A stretch of 64,000 bases of DNA. Source: Calditrichales bacterium MX18-03 (GTDB lineage: Bacteria > Bacillota > Clostridia > Lutisporales > Lutisporaceae). Positions 1 through 8,956 of this stretch are shown here, one piece after another. Location: the NCBI GenBank assembly GCA_021083345.1, contig JAJGRE010000001.1:1054001-1118000 (forward strand). The letters are read 5' to 3'. A program made the position numbers and the translations under genes. Positions within the stretch are counted from its first letter, which is position 1. The number at the start of each line of letters is the position of its first letter. The notes under the pieces were generated by a model. The model did no database searches. It was not told where the DNA came from and worked only from the letters and a program-made list of their open reading frames with translations.

Positions 1-730
1 AGCTGGGCCAGCCGCAGCCAGAGTCAAATTTATCCCGGGAGCTGAACAGGGGCTCCCCGGAGACAATATCCACATAAATGCCTTCCCGTTGATTGTCCCA
101 AAACTCATTTTCGAAAGGCGGCTCTGTCTTATTATTCTGAGTCACTTCATACTGAAGCTTGGTCAGCCGCTCCTGCAATGTCTGATCATCTTTCTTCATT
201 TTCCAGTTTTCCTTTATAAATGCTTCTCGCCCGGAGCCCTTCCGGTACCGCTTGTAATGGTAAGGGTTCTTTCTATAGTACCTTTGATGGTATTCCTCTG
301 CCGGATAAAAGGGAGCCGCAGGAAGAATTTCAGTAACAATGGGCTTATCGAACCGGCCGCTTTCCATCAGTTCTTTTTTAGATGCCTCCGCCAGCTTTTT
401 CTGTTCATCGGAGTGATAGAAAATCGCGGTTTTGTATGGGGTCCCCCTGTCATGGAACTGACCTCCGGGATCCGTGGGATCAATTTGCTGCCAGAACAGC
501 TTCAGTAGCCTTTCATAAGGAAATACAGCCGGATCATACTTTATCCGGACTGCCTCATAATGCCCTGTCTTATGCGTACATACTTCTTCGTAGGTCGGGC
601 TTTCCGTATGCCCTCCAGTATAGCCGGAAACGACTTCAAGGATCCCCGGCTGCTCATCAAAAGGGGATACCATGCACCAGAAGCAGCCTCCGGCAAAGGT
701 TGCCCATCCATATGCCTGTTCCTTGTCCAT
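1..730 (-). CDS. msrAB: Peptide methionine sulfoxide reductase MsrA/MsrB fusion (3' end cut by window edge)
   Basis: The visible 243 residues begin with an MsrA domain carrying GGCFWC at residues 14-19; Cys16 is the expected nucleophile, a cysteine and not selenocysteine. From about residue 182 an MsrB domain starts ([12 protein letters not shown]...) and runs off the left edge at SGCGWPS, a typical MsrB motif. Fused MsrAB enzymes reduce both S and R diastereomers of methionine sulfoxide in oxidised proteins. The start is ATG at 730, preceded by AAAGGAGG at good spacing. The ORF is open at position 1, so the C-terminus including the MsrB catalytic Cys is outside the window. Confidence 0.95.
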   Translation of the reverse strand, partial: MDKEQAYGWATFAGGCFWCMVSPFDEQPGILEVVSGYTGGHTESPTYEEVCTHKTGHYEAVRIKYDPAVFPYERLLKLFWQQIDPTDPGGQFHDRGTPYKTAIFYHSDEQKKLAEASKKELMESGRFDKPIVTEILPAAPFYPAEEYHQRYYRKNPYHYKRYRKGSGREAFIKENWKMKKDDQTLQERLTKLQYEVTQNNKTEPPFENEFWDNQREGIYVDIVSGEPLFSSRDKFDSGCGWPS

Positions 731-805
731 GCCAGAATTCCTCCTTTGTATATCATGCTTGATACTTCTACATCGTTTATGATTTCCCTGCTTTGGGGGC
801 TTATA

Positions 806-845
806 CTTAAAAAGAAAGAAAGCAATCGCTTTCTTTCTTTTTAAG
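806..845 (-). terminator. Hairpin terminator between the 119-aa gene and msrAB
   Basis: A perfect 18-bp inverted repeat (806-823 with 828-845) has a 4-nt loop. It is AT-rich, with runs of A and T in the arms. It lies 10 bp past the stop of the gene at 855-1214 and so probably ends that transcript. It may act in both directions. Confidence 0.7.
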
Positions 846-854
846 TCCTTTCTG

Positions 855-1214
855 TTATGATTCCCAGGCCTTCTTCATAAGCGCTTTTAGCTTATTCATA
901 TACTCCGGAGCTCTCTGCATTGGATAAAGTGCAGCCTGCTCCAAAAACACCGCCTTCCGCATAAGCAGAAAATCCAACGGCATTTCCTTTTTTAGCTGCT
1001 GCATGGAATAAGCAGCTACGGCTTGCGGCTCTTTTGCCGCTGCCGGAGTATCAATGACTTCGCTGTTCCCTTCTTCGAAATAAGATTCCAGGGCATCAAC
1101 TTCATCACCTGTTATTTCAAACATTTCAGCGTAGTCACAAGCCGTCAGCCGCGTATCCGTACCTTCTGCATGTGAACAAGGTCCAATCGCCTGAGTATTG
1201 CATCCGTTGGACAT
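855..1214 (-). CDS. Hypothetical protein, 119 aa, Cys-containing N-terminus
   Basis: I do not recognise this protein. The N-terminal 28 residues contain three cysteines ([21 protein letters not shown]) and a His, which could bind a metal. The middle is acidic and the C-terminal half is basic and probably helical ([11 protein letters not shown]). The start ATG at 1214 has an AGGAGG ribosome binding site 8 nt upstream, so the gene is very likely real. It is followed by a hairpin terminator and then msrAB on the same strand. No signal peptide or membrane segment is visible. Confidence 0.75.
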   Translation of the reverse strand: MSNGCNTQAIGPCSHAEGTDTRLTACDYAEMFEITGDEVDALESYFEEGNSEVIDTPAAAKEPQAVAAYSMQQLKKEMPLDFLLMRKAVFLEQAALYPMQRAPEYMNKLKALMKKAWES

Positions 1215-1345
1215 ATTAGCATCCTCCTAAATTTAATCTTTCTTGCAATACATACTATGTTGCATGTCCCACAAGGTGACAGGCAGAAAAAAACACCCCT
1301 CTGCAGTCAAGTGCAAACAGGTGCTTGTTTCAATATCGTGCCGGC

Positions 1346-2308
1346 TTATACCTCGTACAAATCGGTACTCAGATATTTCAGCCCCGAATCATTGATGGTC
1401 AAGGCTATGGATTTGTTTCTTTCAATACCCTTCAAAAGTTTGACCGCCGCCACAACATTCGCTCCGGATGAAAAACCTGCAAATATGCCTTCGTATTTTG
1501 CCAGGCTTCTTGCCATCTGAATCGCTTCCTCATCGGAAACACCTACATAGCCGGCTACCAGCTCCTTTTCCACAAATCCCAATTCCATAGCGTATCCGCC
1601 GCCTTGTATCTTATGGCTGGGGTTTGTCACCGGCTCTCCGGCCAGAACGGCAGCAGCTGTCGGTTCAACCACATAGCACCGGATATCCTCCCTGTGCTTT
1701 TTCAATGCCTTGGCACAACCTGCATAAGTCCCCCCTGTTCCCACAAAATCCACATAGGCATCGATGTCGCCGCTGCACTGTTCCCACATTTCCTCTCCGG
1801 TATGGTATTCATGGGAATGAACATTGCCGGGATGGTGAAACTGGTCTGCCCTAAAGGCTTTCAGTTCATTGACGATTCTTCTTGCCTCTTCCTCCACCAG
1901 TGCCAGGTCCTCACCCGACACCTGTCCGATTTGGGAGTCCGGCGCTTGATCTACAAGCACCACTTTTGCGCCTAAGGCACGCATCATTCGGGCACGCTCA
2001 GGCGAATTCCCTTTTGACATGACTGCGATAAACCGGTAACCCTTCACCGCACATACGATAGCCAGCCCCGTACCTGTATTGCCGCTTGTCAGCTCCACCA
2101 CAGGCTGACCTTTTTGCAAAGCGCCGCTGTTCTCCGCTTCCTCTATGATTTGCAGCGCAATCCGGTCCTTCTTGCTGAAACCCGGATTGAGATACTCCAG
2201 TTTGGCATATATCCTGCCCTCTGCGCCATATTCCTTTACAATCCGGCTCAGATTGACCATGGGTGTCTGTCCGATTGCCTCATGGACACCGCTCAAAAGT
2301 TTCCTCAT
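1346..2308 (-). CDS. PLP-dependent cysteine synthase family protein
   Basis: The 320-aa protein belongs to the fold-type II PLP enzymes (CysK/CysM/cystathionine beta-synthase). Visible family marks are QTPMVNLSRI near the N-terminus, NPGFSKKDRIA with the PLP-binding lysine (the usual text is SVKDR), TSGNTGTGLA for substrate binding, GTGGTYAG for PLP phosphate binding, and FSSGAN near the C-terminus. It probably makes cysteine from an activated serine and sulfide, or works in reverse transsulfuration; the sequence alone does not decide. I chose ATG at 2308, which has AAGGGGG upstream; an in-frame GTG at 2326 is possible. The gene reads toward the 119-aa gene and msrAB. Confidence 0.88.
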   Translation of the reverse strand: MRKLLSGVHEAIGQTPMVNLSRIVKEYGAEGRIYAKLEYLNPGFSKKDRIALQIIEEAENSGALQKGQPVVELTSGNTGTGLAIVCAVKGYRFIAVMSKGNSPERARMMRALGAKVVLVDQAPDSQIGQVSGEDLALVEEEARRIVNELKAFRADQFHHPGNVHSHEYHTGEEMWEQCSGDIDAYVDFVGTGGTYAGCAKALKKHREDIRCYVVEPTAAAVLAGEPVTNPSHKIQGGGYAMELGFVEKELVAGYVGVSDEEAIQMARSLAKYEGIFAGFSSGANVVAAVKLLKGIERNKSIALTINDSGLKYLSTDLYEV

Positions 2309-2380
2309 CCCTCTTTCCCCCTTCACATCTCATATTCCTATTTTATCATATGTGCCCGTATATTTCGTCCTGCTTCAGCA

Positions 2381-2821
2381 TTAATCGTTGATATCTTCGC
2401 TCCAATGCCGCTGTGAAGATGCTCTGTTGAAGCTGAAAAAAAGCGCCTGGACCTGTTCGGTTTTCAAAAATGCAATCAGGCTCTCGATAGCCAGTATGGT
2501 AGACGAGCAGAGGTAGTGCTCCATGGCCTCCGCTTCCTTTGCTATGTCGCAATCACTATTGATGGTGCGCAAAAAATCCTGAAGCATGCTGTTTCTTCTG
2601 ACCAGCAGCACGCCCAGCCTGTCTCCCGCTTCTGTCAGTGTGATTCCCTCGTGCCGTTTGTATCGGATGTAGTCTTCATCGTTGAGTTTTTTCAAAGCTC
2701 TTACAACAGAAGGTGAAGAGACATTCAGCTTCGCTGCAATATCCCCTACCCGTACCTTGTCCTTTAAGAGGGACAACCGGTAGATTTCTTCCAAATAATC
2801 TTCCTGGCTTGGAGACAACAT
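2381..2821 (-). CDS. DtxR/MntR-family metal-dependent transcriptional regulator
   Basis: This 146-aa protein has the N-terminal winged HTH of the family (VRVGDIAAKLNVSSPSVVRALKKL) and a metal-binding/dimerisation domain. Compared by eye with Bacillus MntR, the ligands Asp8, Glu11 and the Glu-x-x-Glu-His group (EAMEHYL) are kept, but the position of MntR His77 is Asn (RRNSMLQDFL), so metal preference may differ. Start ATG at 2821 has AAAGGAAGAG upstream. It is divergent from a ZIP transporter, and the shared intergenic region has two copies of a 14-bp dyad. The inference is that it represses the transporter and possibly itself when metal is plentiful. Confidence 0.88.
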   Translation of the reverse strand: MLSPSQEDYLEEIYRLSLLKDKVRVGDIAAKLNVSSPSVVRALKKLNDEDYIRYKRHEGITLTEAGDRLGVLLVRRNSMLQDFLRTINSDCDIAKEAEAMEHYLCSSTILAIESLIAFLKTEQVQALFFSFNRASSQRHWSEDIND

Positions 2822-2928
2822 GGCACTCTTCCTTTCTCTGCTGATACGCTGCCCATTTCAGCGCTTCGTCGTTTTGCACAGGTCACCTTTCCATACCATC
2901 CGTCATATGATGGAATTAGGTCGAATTC

Positions 2929-2942
2929 TTAGCTTCAGCTAA
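2929..2942. promoter_or_regulatory. Operator-like dyad, copy 1
   Basis: The sequence TTAGCTTCAGCTAA is a perfect inverted repeat (TTAGCT, 2-bp spacer, AGCTAA). An identical copy lies 95 bp away at 3024-3037. DtxR-family operators are AT-rich dyads of similar type. It sits between the divergent regulator and ZIP genes. Confidence 0.75.
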
Positions 2943-3023
2943 CAATTCAACAACACCTTTGCAGAAAGCCGTTTACGCCCTCACTATTTGATATTCAGGC
3001 TTCCTCAGATTTATGTGCCATTA

Positions 3024-3037
3024 TTAGCTTCAGCTAA
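3024..3037. promoter_or_regulatory. Operator-like dyad, copy 2
   Basis: This is an exact copy of the 2929-2942 dyad. It ends 26 bp before the ZIP start codon and just upstream of its AAGGAGG site, so a bound repressor would block transcription of the transporter gene. Confidence 0.75.
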
Positions 3038-3063
3038 CTTTCAGCATAAGGAGGACTTAAGAA

Positions 3064-3879
3064 ATGATAATAAGCTGGTTTCAGCATCTGGATCCTATCT
3101 GGCAGGCCTTGCTGGCTACCTGCTTCACATGGTTTGTAACGGCACTGGGTGCGGCTCTGGTTTTCCCCTTTAAAAGCGTCAGCAGAAAAGTTATGGATAC
3201 CATGCTGGGGTTCGCAGCGGGTGTTATGATAGCAGCCAGCTTCTGGTCCTTGCTCTCTCCTGCCATTGAAATGGCGGAACAGACGGATACACCTGCCTGG
3301 ATTCCAGCAGTGGTCGGCTTTCTATCCGGCGGCCTGAGCCTGCGGTTGATTGACAGATTCCTTCCTCATATTCATGCCGGCCTCTCCCTGAGTGAAGCAG
3401 AAGGCATAAAAACCAGCTGGCAAAGAAGTATCCTGCTGGTGCTGGCCATCACGCTGCACAATATTCCTGAAGGTCTTGCCGTGGGTGTAGCCTTCGGTGC
3501 CCTGAAAGCCGGCCTGCCCTCGGCTTCCCTGGCAGGTGCCGTAGCGCTGGCTATCGGCATCGGACTGCAGAACTTCCCGGAAGGCGCATCTGTATCCATT
3601 CCCCTTCGCCGTGAGGGTTTTTCCCGTCTGAAAAGCTTTTGGTACGGCCAGTTATCCGGTGTGGTGGAGCCCATCGCAGGGGTTCTCGGTGCCGCTGCAG
3701 TCATCTCCATGAAATGCATCTTGCCTTATGCATTGTCCTTTGCAGCAGGCGCCATGATCTTCGTTGTTGTGGAAGAGCTGATACCCGAATCCCAGCTGGA
3801 AAAGCATGCCGATATTGCCACAATGGGTGCCATGCTGGGCTTCGCAGTCATGATGCTGCTGGATGTGGCATTGGGATAA
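3064..3879 (+). CDS. ZIP family divalent metal transporter (GufA-like)
   Basis: The 271-aa integral membrane protein has about eight hydrophobic segments. The two signature membrane motifs are HNIPEGLAVGV (TM4) and QNFPEGASVSIPL (TM5), whose His, Asn and Glu residues form the metal site in ZIP transporters; a VEEL motif follows in TM6. Family members import Zn2+, Mn2+ or Fe2+. Start ATG at 3064 follows AAGGAGG. The position opposite a DtxR/MntR-type regulator and two dyad operators suggests metal-repressed uptake. A hairpin follows the stop. Confidence 0.93.
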   Translation: MIISWFQHLDPIWQALLATCFTWFVTALGAALVFPFKSVSRKVMDTMLGFAAGVMIAASFWSLLSPAIEMAEQTDTPAWIPAVVGFLSGGLSLRLIDRFLPHIHAGLSLSEAEGIKTSWQRSILLVLAITLHNIPEGLAVGVAFGALKAGLPSASLAGAVALAIGIGLQNFPEGASVSIPLRREGFSRLKSFWYGQLSGVVEPIAGVLGAAAVISMKCILPYALSFAAGAMIFVVVEELIPESQLEKHADIATMGAMLGFAVMMLLDVALG

Positions 3880-3885
3880 AAAAAG

Positions 3886-3926
3886 AGGCGCAGCTCTGAA
3901 TGTGAACTGCACCTCCTTATTTACTT
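3886..3926. terminator. Convergent-gene terminator hairpin
   Basis: An imperfect inverted repeat (AGGCGCAGCT... with ...AACTGCACCT, two mismatched or G-U positions) lies between A-rich and T-rich flanks, between the convergent ZIP and nitrilase genes. It could serve both. Confidence 0.55.
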
Positions 3927-4751
3927 ATTTATTCTTAAGCTGTAGACATCATGCCGGAGGCTGCTTAATAGCGGAAGCTCTCCCCGATATTTCTCCACTT
4001 TGCTCAGATCGATTTCCTGCACCAGAATGCCCTCTTCATAACCCAGCCTTCCGGTTATGTTTCCCCAAGGATCCGCCACCAGGGAATTCCCATAGGACTT
4101 ATAGGAAGCTTGACTATTCTGAGCAGGGGCGATCCCCGCCGCAAAGACCTGGTTGTCCAGGGCTCTGGTCCTGAAAAGCAGTTCCCAGTGAGCCGGTCCG
4201 GTGGTCATGTTGAAGGCTCCCGGTGTGATTATCACCCTTGCGCCCTGCTGCACCATGAGCCTGAATAATTCAGGAAACCGGATATCGAAGCAGATGGCAG
4301 CACCCATCTTCCCATAGGGTGTCTCGAATACCGTAACCGAATTGCCTGCTGTCAGAACGTCGGATTCCTTGAAATACTGGCCTCCCTTGACATTGATATC
4401 AAAAAGGTGCATTTTTCTGTGCTTCCCTATCTTTCGACCCTCTTTGTCAAATATGTAACAGGTATTGTAGACCTTCCCGTCACCATCGATTTCAGGCATG
4501 GAGCCACCCACAAGAACAACGCCCTGCTCCCTGGCAATCCTCGAAAGCCGTTGGTAGGAAGCACCGCCTTCCTCCTCGCTGTAGTGTCTGAAATAGCTGT
4601 TGTCATACGGGCAGTTGAACATTTCGGGCAGCGCAACGACCTGCACTCCTTGCTCAGCGGCTTTCTCAACCATACGCTCTGCTCTGTCCAGGTTATTCTC
4701 TTTCGCTTCTTCCACATGCATTTGTACAAGACCGATCTTTAAGGGTTCCAT
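3921..4751 (-). CDS. Carbon-nitrogen hydrolase, omega-amidase (Nit2)-like
   Basis: The 276-aa protein has the complete nitrilase-superfamily Glu-Lys-Cys triad: Glu in ALPEMFNCPY, Lys in GKHRKMHLFDI and Cys in AAICFDIRFPE. The HLFDI motif and overall length fit the Nit2/omega-amidase branch, which hydrolyses alpha-ketoglutaramate and alpha-ketosuccinamate. Substrate assignment is inference from family resemblance. Start ATG at 4751 has GGAGGGAAGG upstream. The next gene upstream is hutD, 150 bp away on the same strand. Confidence 0.9.
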   Translation of the reverse strand: MEPLKIGLVQMHVEEAKENNLDRAERMVEKAAEQGVQVVALPEMFNCPYDNSYFRHYSEEEGGASYQRLSRIAREQGVVLVGGSMPEIDGDGKVYNTCYIFDKEGRKIGKHRKMHLFDINVKGGQYFKESDVLTAGNSVTVFETPYGKMGAAICFDIRFPELFRLMVQQGARVIITPGAFNMTTGPAHWELLFRTRALDNQVFAAGIAPAQNSQASYKSYGNSLVADPWGNITGRLGYEEGILVQEIDLSKVEKYRGELPLLSSLRHDVYSLRINK

Positions 4752-4900
4752 TTCCTTCCCTCCCGTTCAACTAGATCTGGTTTTTCCATAATCTATAGGT
4801 TAACGCTATTTTATCATAACCCCCTCAATTTTGCTATCATGCAGGTCCGCAGAAATGGTTTTTCTCTACTTCCCGAATAATAAAATATCCAATCTGAGAA

Positions 4901-5518
4901 TTAATACTGAATACCGCTTTTGATGATCACAGCGGCATTACCGTGTTTATTCTCCAGCTTCAGTACATGCGGCTCCCATTCATCCTGAAAATCTATGCGA
5001 AGCAAATCGCCTGGCAGCAAGTCATGGCTTTCTTCGTTAACGGTAATCTGCACGCTGCCTTCACAACAGTAGTAAGCCTCCGTATATTTAGAATCTACCT
5101 CAGTGCTGTTTCTGCCTGAAATTATGGACTGAACCTGGTTTACGACCCGTATTGCTTCGATTGTACCCATGCAGCCTTCACCCAGCATGAGATTGAAATC
5201 GGTTACCCGCCCCTTGCTTCTGGTTTTCCATGCACCACTGAAACTGTCCTGGTCATAGGGCTTCAGAGTCACAGAATGGTGACCCTCATGTTCCAGAGCC
5301 AGAACACCTTCGATGATCATCAGGAACCGCCAGAAGCCGGGCAAAGGTGTAAACTCCGATTCCTCAGCCTCTACCTGCGCAGAGCTGAGCCGCCACCTGA
5401 AATCACGTCTGGCATATTCCGCCTGCTCCGGATAGATAGCCAGCTGCATCGTTGTCCCTCCCGACCAGGCCGTGACGGCTTGCTGACTTTTCCTTATATG
5501 CGTTATTGTCATTGACAT
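4901..5518 (-). CDS. hutD: HutD family protein (bicupin)
   Basis: The 205-aa protein matches HutD: WSGGTTMQLAIYP near the N-terminus, then DFRWRLSSAQVEAEESEFTPLPG and RFLMIIEG, all characteristic of the family. HutD proteins accompany histidine utilisation and may sense or bind a pathway intermediate; no other hut gene is in the window. Two in-frame ATGs exist near the start. I chose 5518 because AAAGGGG lies 9 nt before it, whereas it abuts the ATG at 5527. It is divergent from the c-di-GMP enzyme gene. Confidence 0.85.
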   Translation of the reverse strand: MSMTITHIRKSQQAVTAWSGGTTMQLAIYPEQAEYARRDFRWRLSSAQVEAEESEFTPLPGFWRFLMIIEGVLALEHEGHHSVTLKPYDQDSFSGAWKTRSKGRVTDFNLMLGEGCMGTIEAIRVVNQVQSIISGRNSTEVDSKYTEAYYCCEGSVQITVNEESHDLLPGDLLRIDFQDEWEPHVLKLENKHGNAAVIIKSGIQY

Positions 5519-5737
5519 ATGCGGCATCCCCTTTCTATATCATTCGGACTTTTCCATCGTTTTTTCTTCTGCTATATTTTCTCTCTTTTTCCGTAAACTC
5601 CTTCTTCTTGCACAGTGTTGCATTGCTTTCGCAAAAGTGCTAAAATTTATTTTAGATTATGTATCACATATCCCGTTATTACTTTGATTCTACTTATTCC
5701 AACAATAAAAAACAAACTGCAGATAGGAAGTAATAAT

Positions 5738-8245
5738 ATGAAAATACGTGATAAGGCGATTGCCATCTTTACTTTGCTGATACTGCTGCTCATTACCGGG
5801 GGTTATCTGATAACCAAGCCGTTTTTTTTTAATGCCATCTATGCTCAGGAAGCGGAAAAAGCAAGGGTAGCTAAAGAGCGAACGCTGTACCTGCTGCAGG
5901 AAAGCGGTGCCAACCTGGAAACCCTCGTGGGAGACTGGGCGCCTTGGGATGATACGCTGTACTTCATAAACAATCATAATGAAGATTATATTACGGACAA
6001 CCTGAACGATGCCACCCTTGCCAATTTGCAAATCAATGCAGCTGTTTTTCTGGACAAGCAGCGTCAGATCGTTTTCTCCATAGGCAATGATTCAGAGACA
6101 GACCTCAATACAGCAGTTTCCGACAACCTGCTGAAGTATATCCAATCTCATTTGGACCTTTTCTACAGCAATGACGGACAATTCAGCACCAGCTCAGGCA
6201 TTGTCGTCTTACCGGAAGGGCCTATGCTGGTTTCTTTTGCTCCGATAACCGATTCTGAATTCCGCACAACATCCTCCGGCATCCTTGTATTCGGAAAGTA
6301 TCTGGATGAAAACCTGCTCAGCCATATCGAGCAAATCGTACAAGCCGAATTACACTTGGAATCTGCCGATTCCCAAAGACTGTCCCGGCTGGGCACAGCG
6401 CTTGGTAAGCCTGAAATAGCGGGACATTTGACGGCTGGGGAATCCTTTAACCATCCTGTAGATGACAACACGCTTGAAATTTATTTTTATATCACCTCTT
6501 TGGACGGCCAGTCCAATTTGCTTGCCAAACTTACCACCAACAGGACCATCTATACCTCAGGCGTTCAGTCCTTTAATTTTTTTCTACTTGTTGCTATTTC
6601 TTTCATACTTGCCATAACGATACTCTCCCTATATTTGCTTCAGCGCTATCTGGTCAAGCCTATGCTGGAACTAAGCAGCACTATTGAGAGGATCGACCTG
6701 AGCAGCAACCGCTTCAGCCGCCTGGAAGTAAAAAGCACGGATGAACTGGGCAGGCTCTCCAATGAAATCAACAGCATGCTTGAGCGGATGGAGCAGGACA
6801 ACGTACGCATTGTTGGAAACGAGCGGAAGCTCATGCAGGTTTTTGAAGCCTCCGAGGCAGGTTTTTTTGACATGAACTTGCTGGACCACACCCTCTACTT
6901 GAGCACCAATCTATATGCCATGCTGGAATATCCGCCTCACGACGGTTATGTTTCCATCGATTTTTGGAAAGATCTGATGTTTCCGGAGGATCTGGAAAAT
7001 ATCAGCAAGATGTTCCGGAATGTCCCCAAATATTATTCTGAGCTTCAGAATGCTGAATTCAGAATATGCAGCAGATCCGGGATTTTCAAATGGTTCATGA
7101 TTCGCAGCAGCATAGCGGAATATGATCAAGACGGCAGCCCCAAACGGATTACCGGTATCATCATTGGTATCGATGAAAAGAAAAAGATTGAGGAAGACCT
7201 TAAGTACCTCAGCTTCCATGATAAGCTGACAGGCATCTACAATAGAAGCTATTTTGAATATGTTTTGAACAACCGGATCAATGCAGCCGACATGCCCTTA
7301 AGCATCATCATCGGTGATTTGAATGGATTAAAAGTCATCAACGATGCTTTCGGCCATGCAGAAGGCGATAATCTCTTGATAACCGTTGCCAACGTGCTGG
7401 TCAAATCCTGCCGTCAGCAGGATGTTGCCTGCCGCTGGGGCGGAGATGAGTTTGCACTCATATTGAAAAACGCCGATGAAGCATTGGCAGAAGCGGTCTG
7501 TGATAAGATACGGTATGAAATGGACCGGATCGGGGACCAATATATCTCCCTGAATATTTCCCTGGGTTACTCCACCAGGCACCAATTGGAGCAGGATAAA
7601 GCCGCCATCATCCGGGAAGCGGAGGAGCGGATGTACCGCAACAAGCTTTTCGACGACAGCAGTGTCCGCAACAGTATCCTTGCCTCCCTCAAGCGTGCCC
7701 TCTACGAAAAAAGCTTTGAAACGGAAGAGCACACAGAAAGAATGTACGATAAATGCAAGAAAATCGGCATCCGATTGAACATGAGCAATGCCAAAATCGA
7801 TGAGCTGTCTTTGCTGGCTGTTTTGCACGACATCGGCAAGGTTGCCATCAGCGACAGCATCCTGAATAAGCCCGGGCCTTTGACCGCCGAAGAATGGGAA
7901 ATCATGAAAACCCACAGTGAAATAGGCTACCGGATTGCAAACTCCTCCCCTGAAATCAGCCATATCGCTTACCCCATCCTTTGCCATCATGAGCGCTACG
8001 ATGGCAAAGGCTATCCCAGGGGCATCAAGGAAAAAGAGATTCCGACGCTGTCAAGGATCATTTCCATTGTTGATGCCTTTGATGTCATGACCCACGACAG
8101 GCCTTACAGGCAGCGGATTACAGCAGTTGAAGCCATCCGAGAGCTTAATGCCTGCAGCGGCGCCCATTTTGATCCTGAACTGCTGAAGGTCTGTATAGAA
8201 GTATTTGAAGAAGATTTGGCAATTGAAGAAGGGCTCCCTGCATAG
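5738..8245 (+). CDS. CHASE4-HAMP-PAS-GGDEF-HD-GYP cyclic di-GMP signalling protein
   Basis: The 835-aa membrane protein has an N-terminal TM (residues about 8-28), a periplasmic CHASE4-like sensor with the WAPWDD motif, a second TM near residue 280, HAMP, PAS, a GGDEF domain and a C-terminal HD-GYP domain. Both catalytic sites look intact: RWGGDEF with an RxxD inhibition site (RQQD) five residues before it, and HDIGK plus HHERYDGKGYP. It could therefore both make and break c-di-GMP, with product feedback at the I-site. Start ATG at 5738 has AGGAAG; an upstream extension to 5615 lacks a ribosome binding site and is rejected. Confidence 0.93.
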   Translation: MKIRDKAIAIFTLLILLLITGGYLITKPFFFNAIYAQEAEKARVAKERTLYLLQESGANLETLVGDWAPWDDTLYFINNHNEDYITDNLNDATLANLQINAAVFLDKQRQIVFSIGNDSETDLNTAVSDNLLKYIQSHLDLFYSNDGQFSTSSGIVVLPEGPMLVSFAPITDSEFRTTSSGILVFGKYLDENLLSHIEQIVQAELHLESADSQRLSRLGTALGKPEIAGHLTAGESFNHPVDDNTLEIYFYITSLDGQSNLLAKLTTNRTIYTSGVQSFNFFLLVAISFILAITILSLYLLQRYLVKPMLELSSTIERIDLSSNRFSRLEVKSTDELGRLSNEINSMLERMEQDNVRIVGNERKLMQVFEASEAGFFDMNLLDHTLYLSTNLYAMLEYPPHDGYVSIDFWKDLMFPEDLENISKMFRNVPKYYSELQNAEFRICSRSGIFKWFMIRSSIAEYDQDGSPKRITGIIIGIDEKKKIEEDLKYLSFHDKLTGIYNRSYFEYVLNNRINAADMPLSIIIGDLNGLKVINDAFGHAEGDNLLITVANVLVKSCRQQDVACRWGGDEFALILKNADEALAEAVCDKIRYEMDRIGDQYISLNISLGYSTRHQLEQDKAAIIREAEERMYRNKLFDDSSVRNSILASLKRALYEKSFETEEHTERMYDKCKKIGIRLNMSNAKIDELSLLAVLHDIGKVAISDSILNKPGPLTAEEWEIMKTHSEIGYRIANSSPEISHIAYPILCHHERYDGKGYPRGIKEKEIPTLSRIISIVDAFDVMTHDRPYRQRITAVEAIRELNACSGAHFDPELLKVCIEVFEEDLAIEEGLPA

Positions 8246-8269
8246 GAGCCTTTCTTATGCAACACGCTG

Positions 8270-8717
8270 CTACAGCTTCCTGGATACCGATTTCAACTGC
8301 ATGAACTGCACGAGATAATCGGGCCCTCCCGCTTTTGAATCTGTACCAGACATATTGAAGCCGCCGAAGGGATTGACTCCTACCAGCGCACCAGTGCATT
8401 TGCGGTTCAGGTACAGGTTTCCCACATGGAATTCTTTTTTTGCCCGGTCCAGCTTGTCACGGTTCCGCGAGAACACTGAGCCGGTCAAACCATATTCCGT
8501 ACCATAGGCAATATCCAGAGCCTGCTCATAATCCGCAATGATCGTAGGCTCTATGTAATATCCGTTCTTGCCGGTCTACCAGCTCTAAAGCCTTTCTCAT
8601 TGCTTCCCGGTTGATGTCTTTTGTAAAATCCGTCATTGCTTCATTGCAGAATTCGGGCAATGAACCTCTACTTTTTGCTGATTGGGCAGCATCCATTTTG
8701 AACACTCGACTTTCCAT
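8270..8717 (-). pseudogene. rocA: Remnant of 1-pyrroline-5-carboxylate dehydrogenase (two internal deletions)
   Basis: Three pieces of the roughly 515-aa enzyme remain. The N-terminal piece starts at ATG 8717 after AGGAGG and reads FCNEAMTDFTKDINREAM, typical of the family. At about 8572 the frame shifts into a piece reading [11 protein letters not shown], which lies after the catalytic centre. At about 8530 another 25 or so residues are missing before [19 protein letters not shown]..., which continues to the normal end with [24 protein letters not shown] and the TAG at 8270. The NAD-binding and catalytic regions are gone, so the gene cannot make active enzyme. The promoter and leader upstream look intact. 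Confidence 0.88.
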
Positions 8718-8743
8718 TCTTTTACCTCCTCTATCTGAATAAG

Positions 8744-8776
8744 CAAAAAACGCTCCCTCTATTCGAGAGGAAGCGC
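8744..8776 (-). terminator. Intrinsic terminator inside the pseudogene leader
   Basis: On the minus strand a 10-bp stem (CGCTTCCTCT with AGAGGGAGCG, one G-T pair) and a 5-nt loop are followed by six T residues. It lies between the leader structure and the AGGAGG of the pseudogene, the position expected for a transcription attenuator. Confidence 0.85.
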
Positions 8777-8789
8777 AGCAGCAGCGTAA

Positions 8790-8940
8790 AAAAACCGTCT
8801 TCTTGCGAAAACCGCAGCACAAATATACCTGTCTCAGGTACCTGCTGCTCCTTTCCAATGGGGAGGCACTGCTGTTTCCGGCAATACCCTGACGGTCCAT
8901 ATCCCATGAGGATGAACTTTTTAGGCACATGGACTCGGAG
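8790..8940 (-). ncRNA. Structured 5' leader, riboswitch-like (class not identified)
   Basis: The leader between the promoter (8957-8985) and the terminator (8744-8776) has several possible hairpins on the minus strand. These include a CCTAA...TATGG pair like an 11-nt tetraloop receptor, a GC-rich stem closed by a GAAA loop (GCCGGAAACAGC), CTCC-CCATTGGAAA-GGAG, and ACCTG-AGA-CAGGT. A tetraloop plus receptor is seen in several riboswitches, including c-di-GMP-I and Moco RNA. The text GCCTCCC...GGAG...AGGTACC reminds me of the Moco motif, but I could not confirm that. The downstream gene is a pseudogene. Confidence 0.55.
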
Positions 8941-8956
8941 CTGTGAAATTGTATAC

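Noticed and set aside
5615-5737. 41-residue N-terminal extension of the GGDEF/HD-GYP protein
   Set aside because: There is no ribosome binding site before 5615, whereas ATG 5738 has AGGAAG and opens with a normal signal-anchor helix.
8526-8930. 134-aa minus-strand frame running from the leader into the P5C dehydrogenase remnant
   Set aside because: Its start lies inside the structured leader and it crosses the terminator; only the part from ATG 8717 after AGGAGG resembles a real protein.
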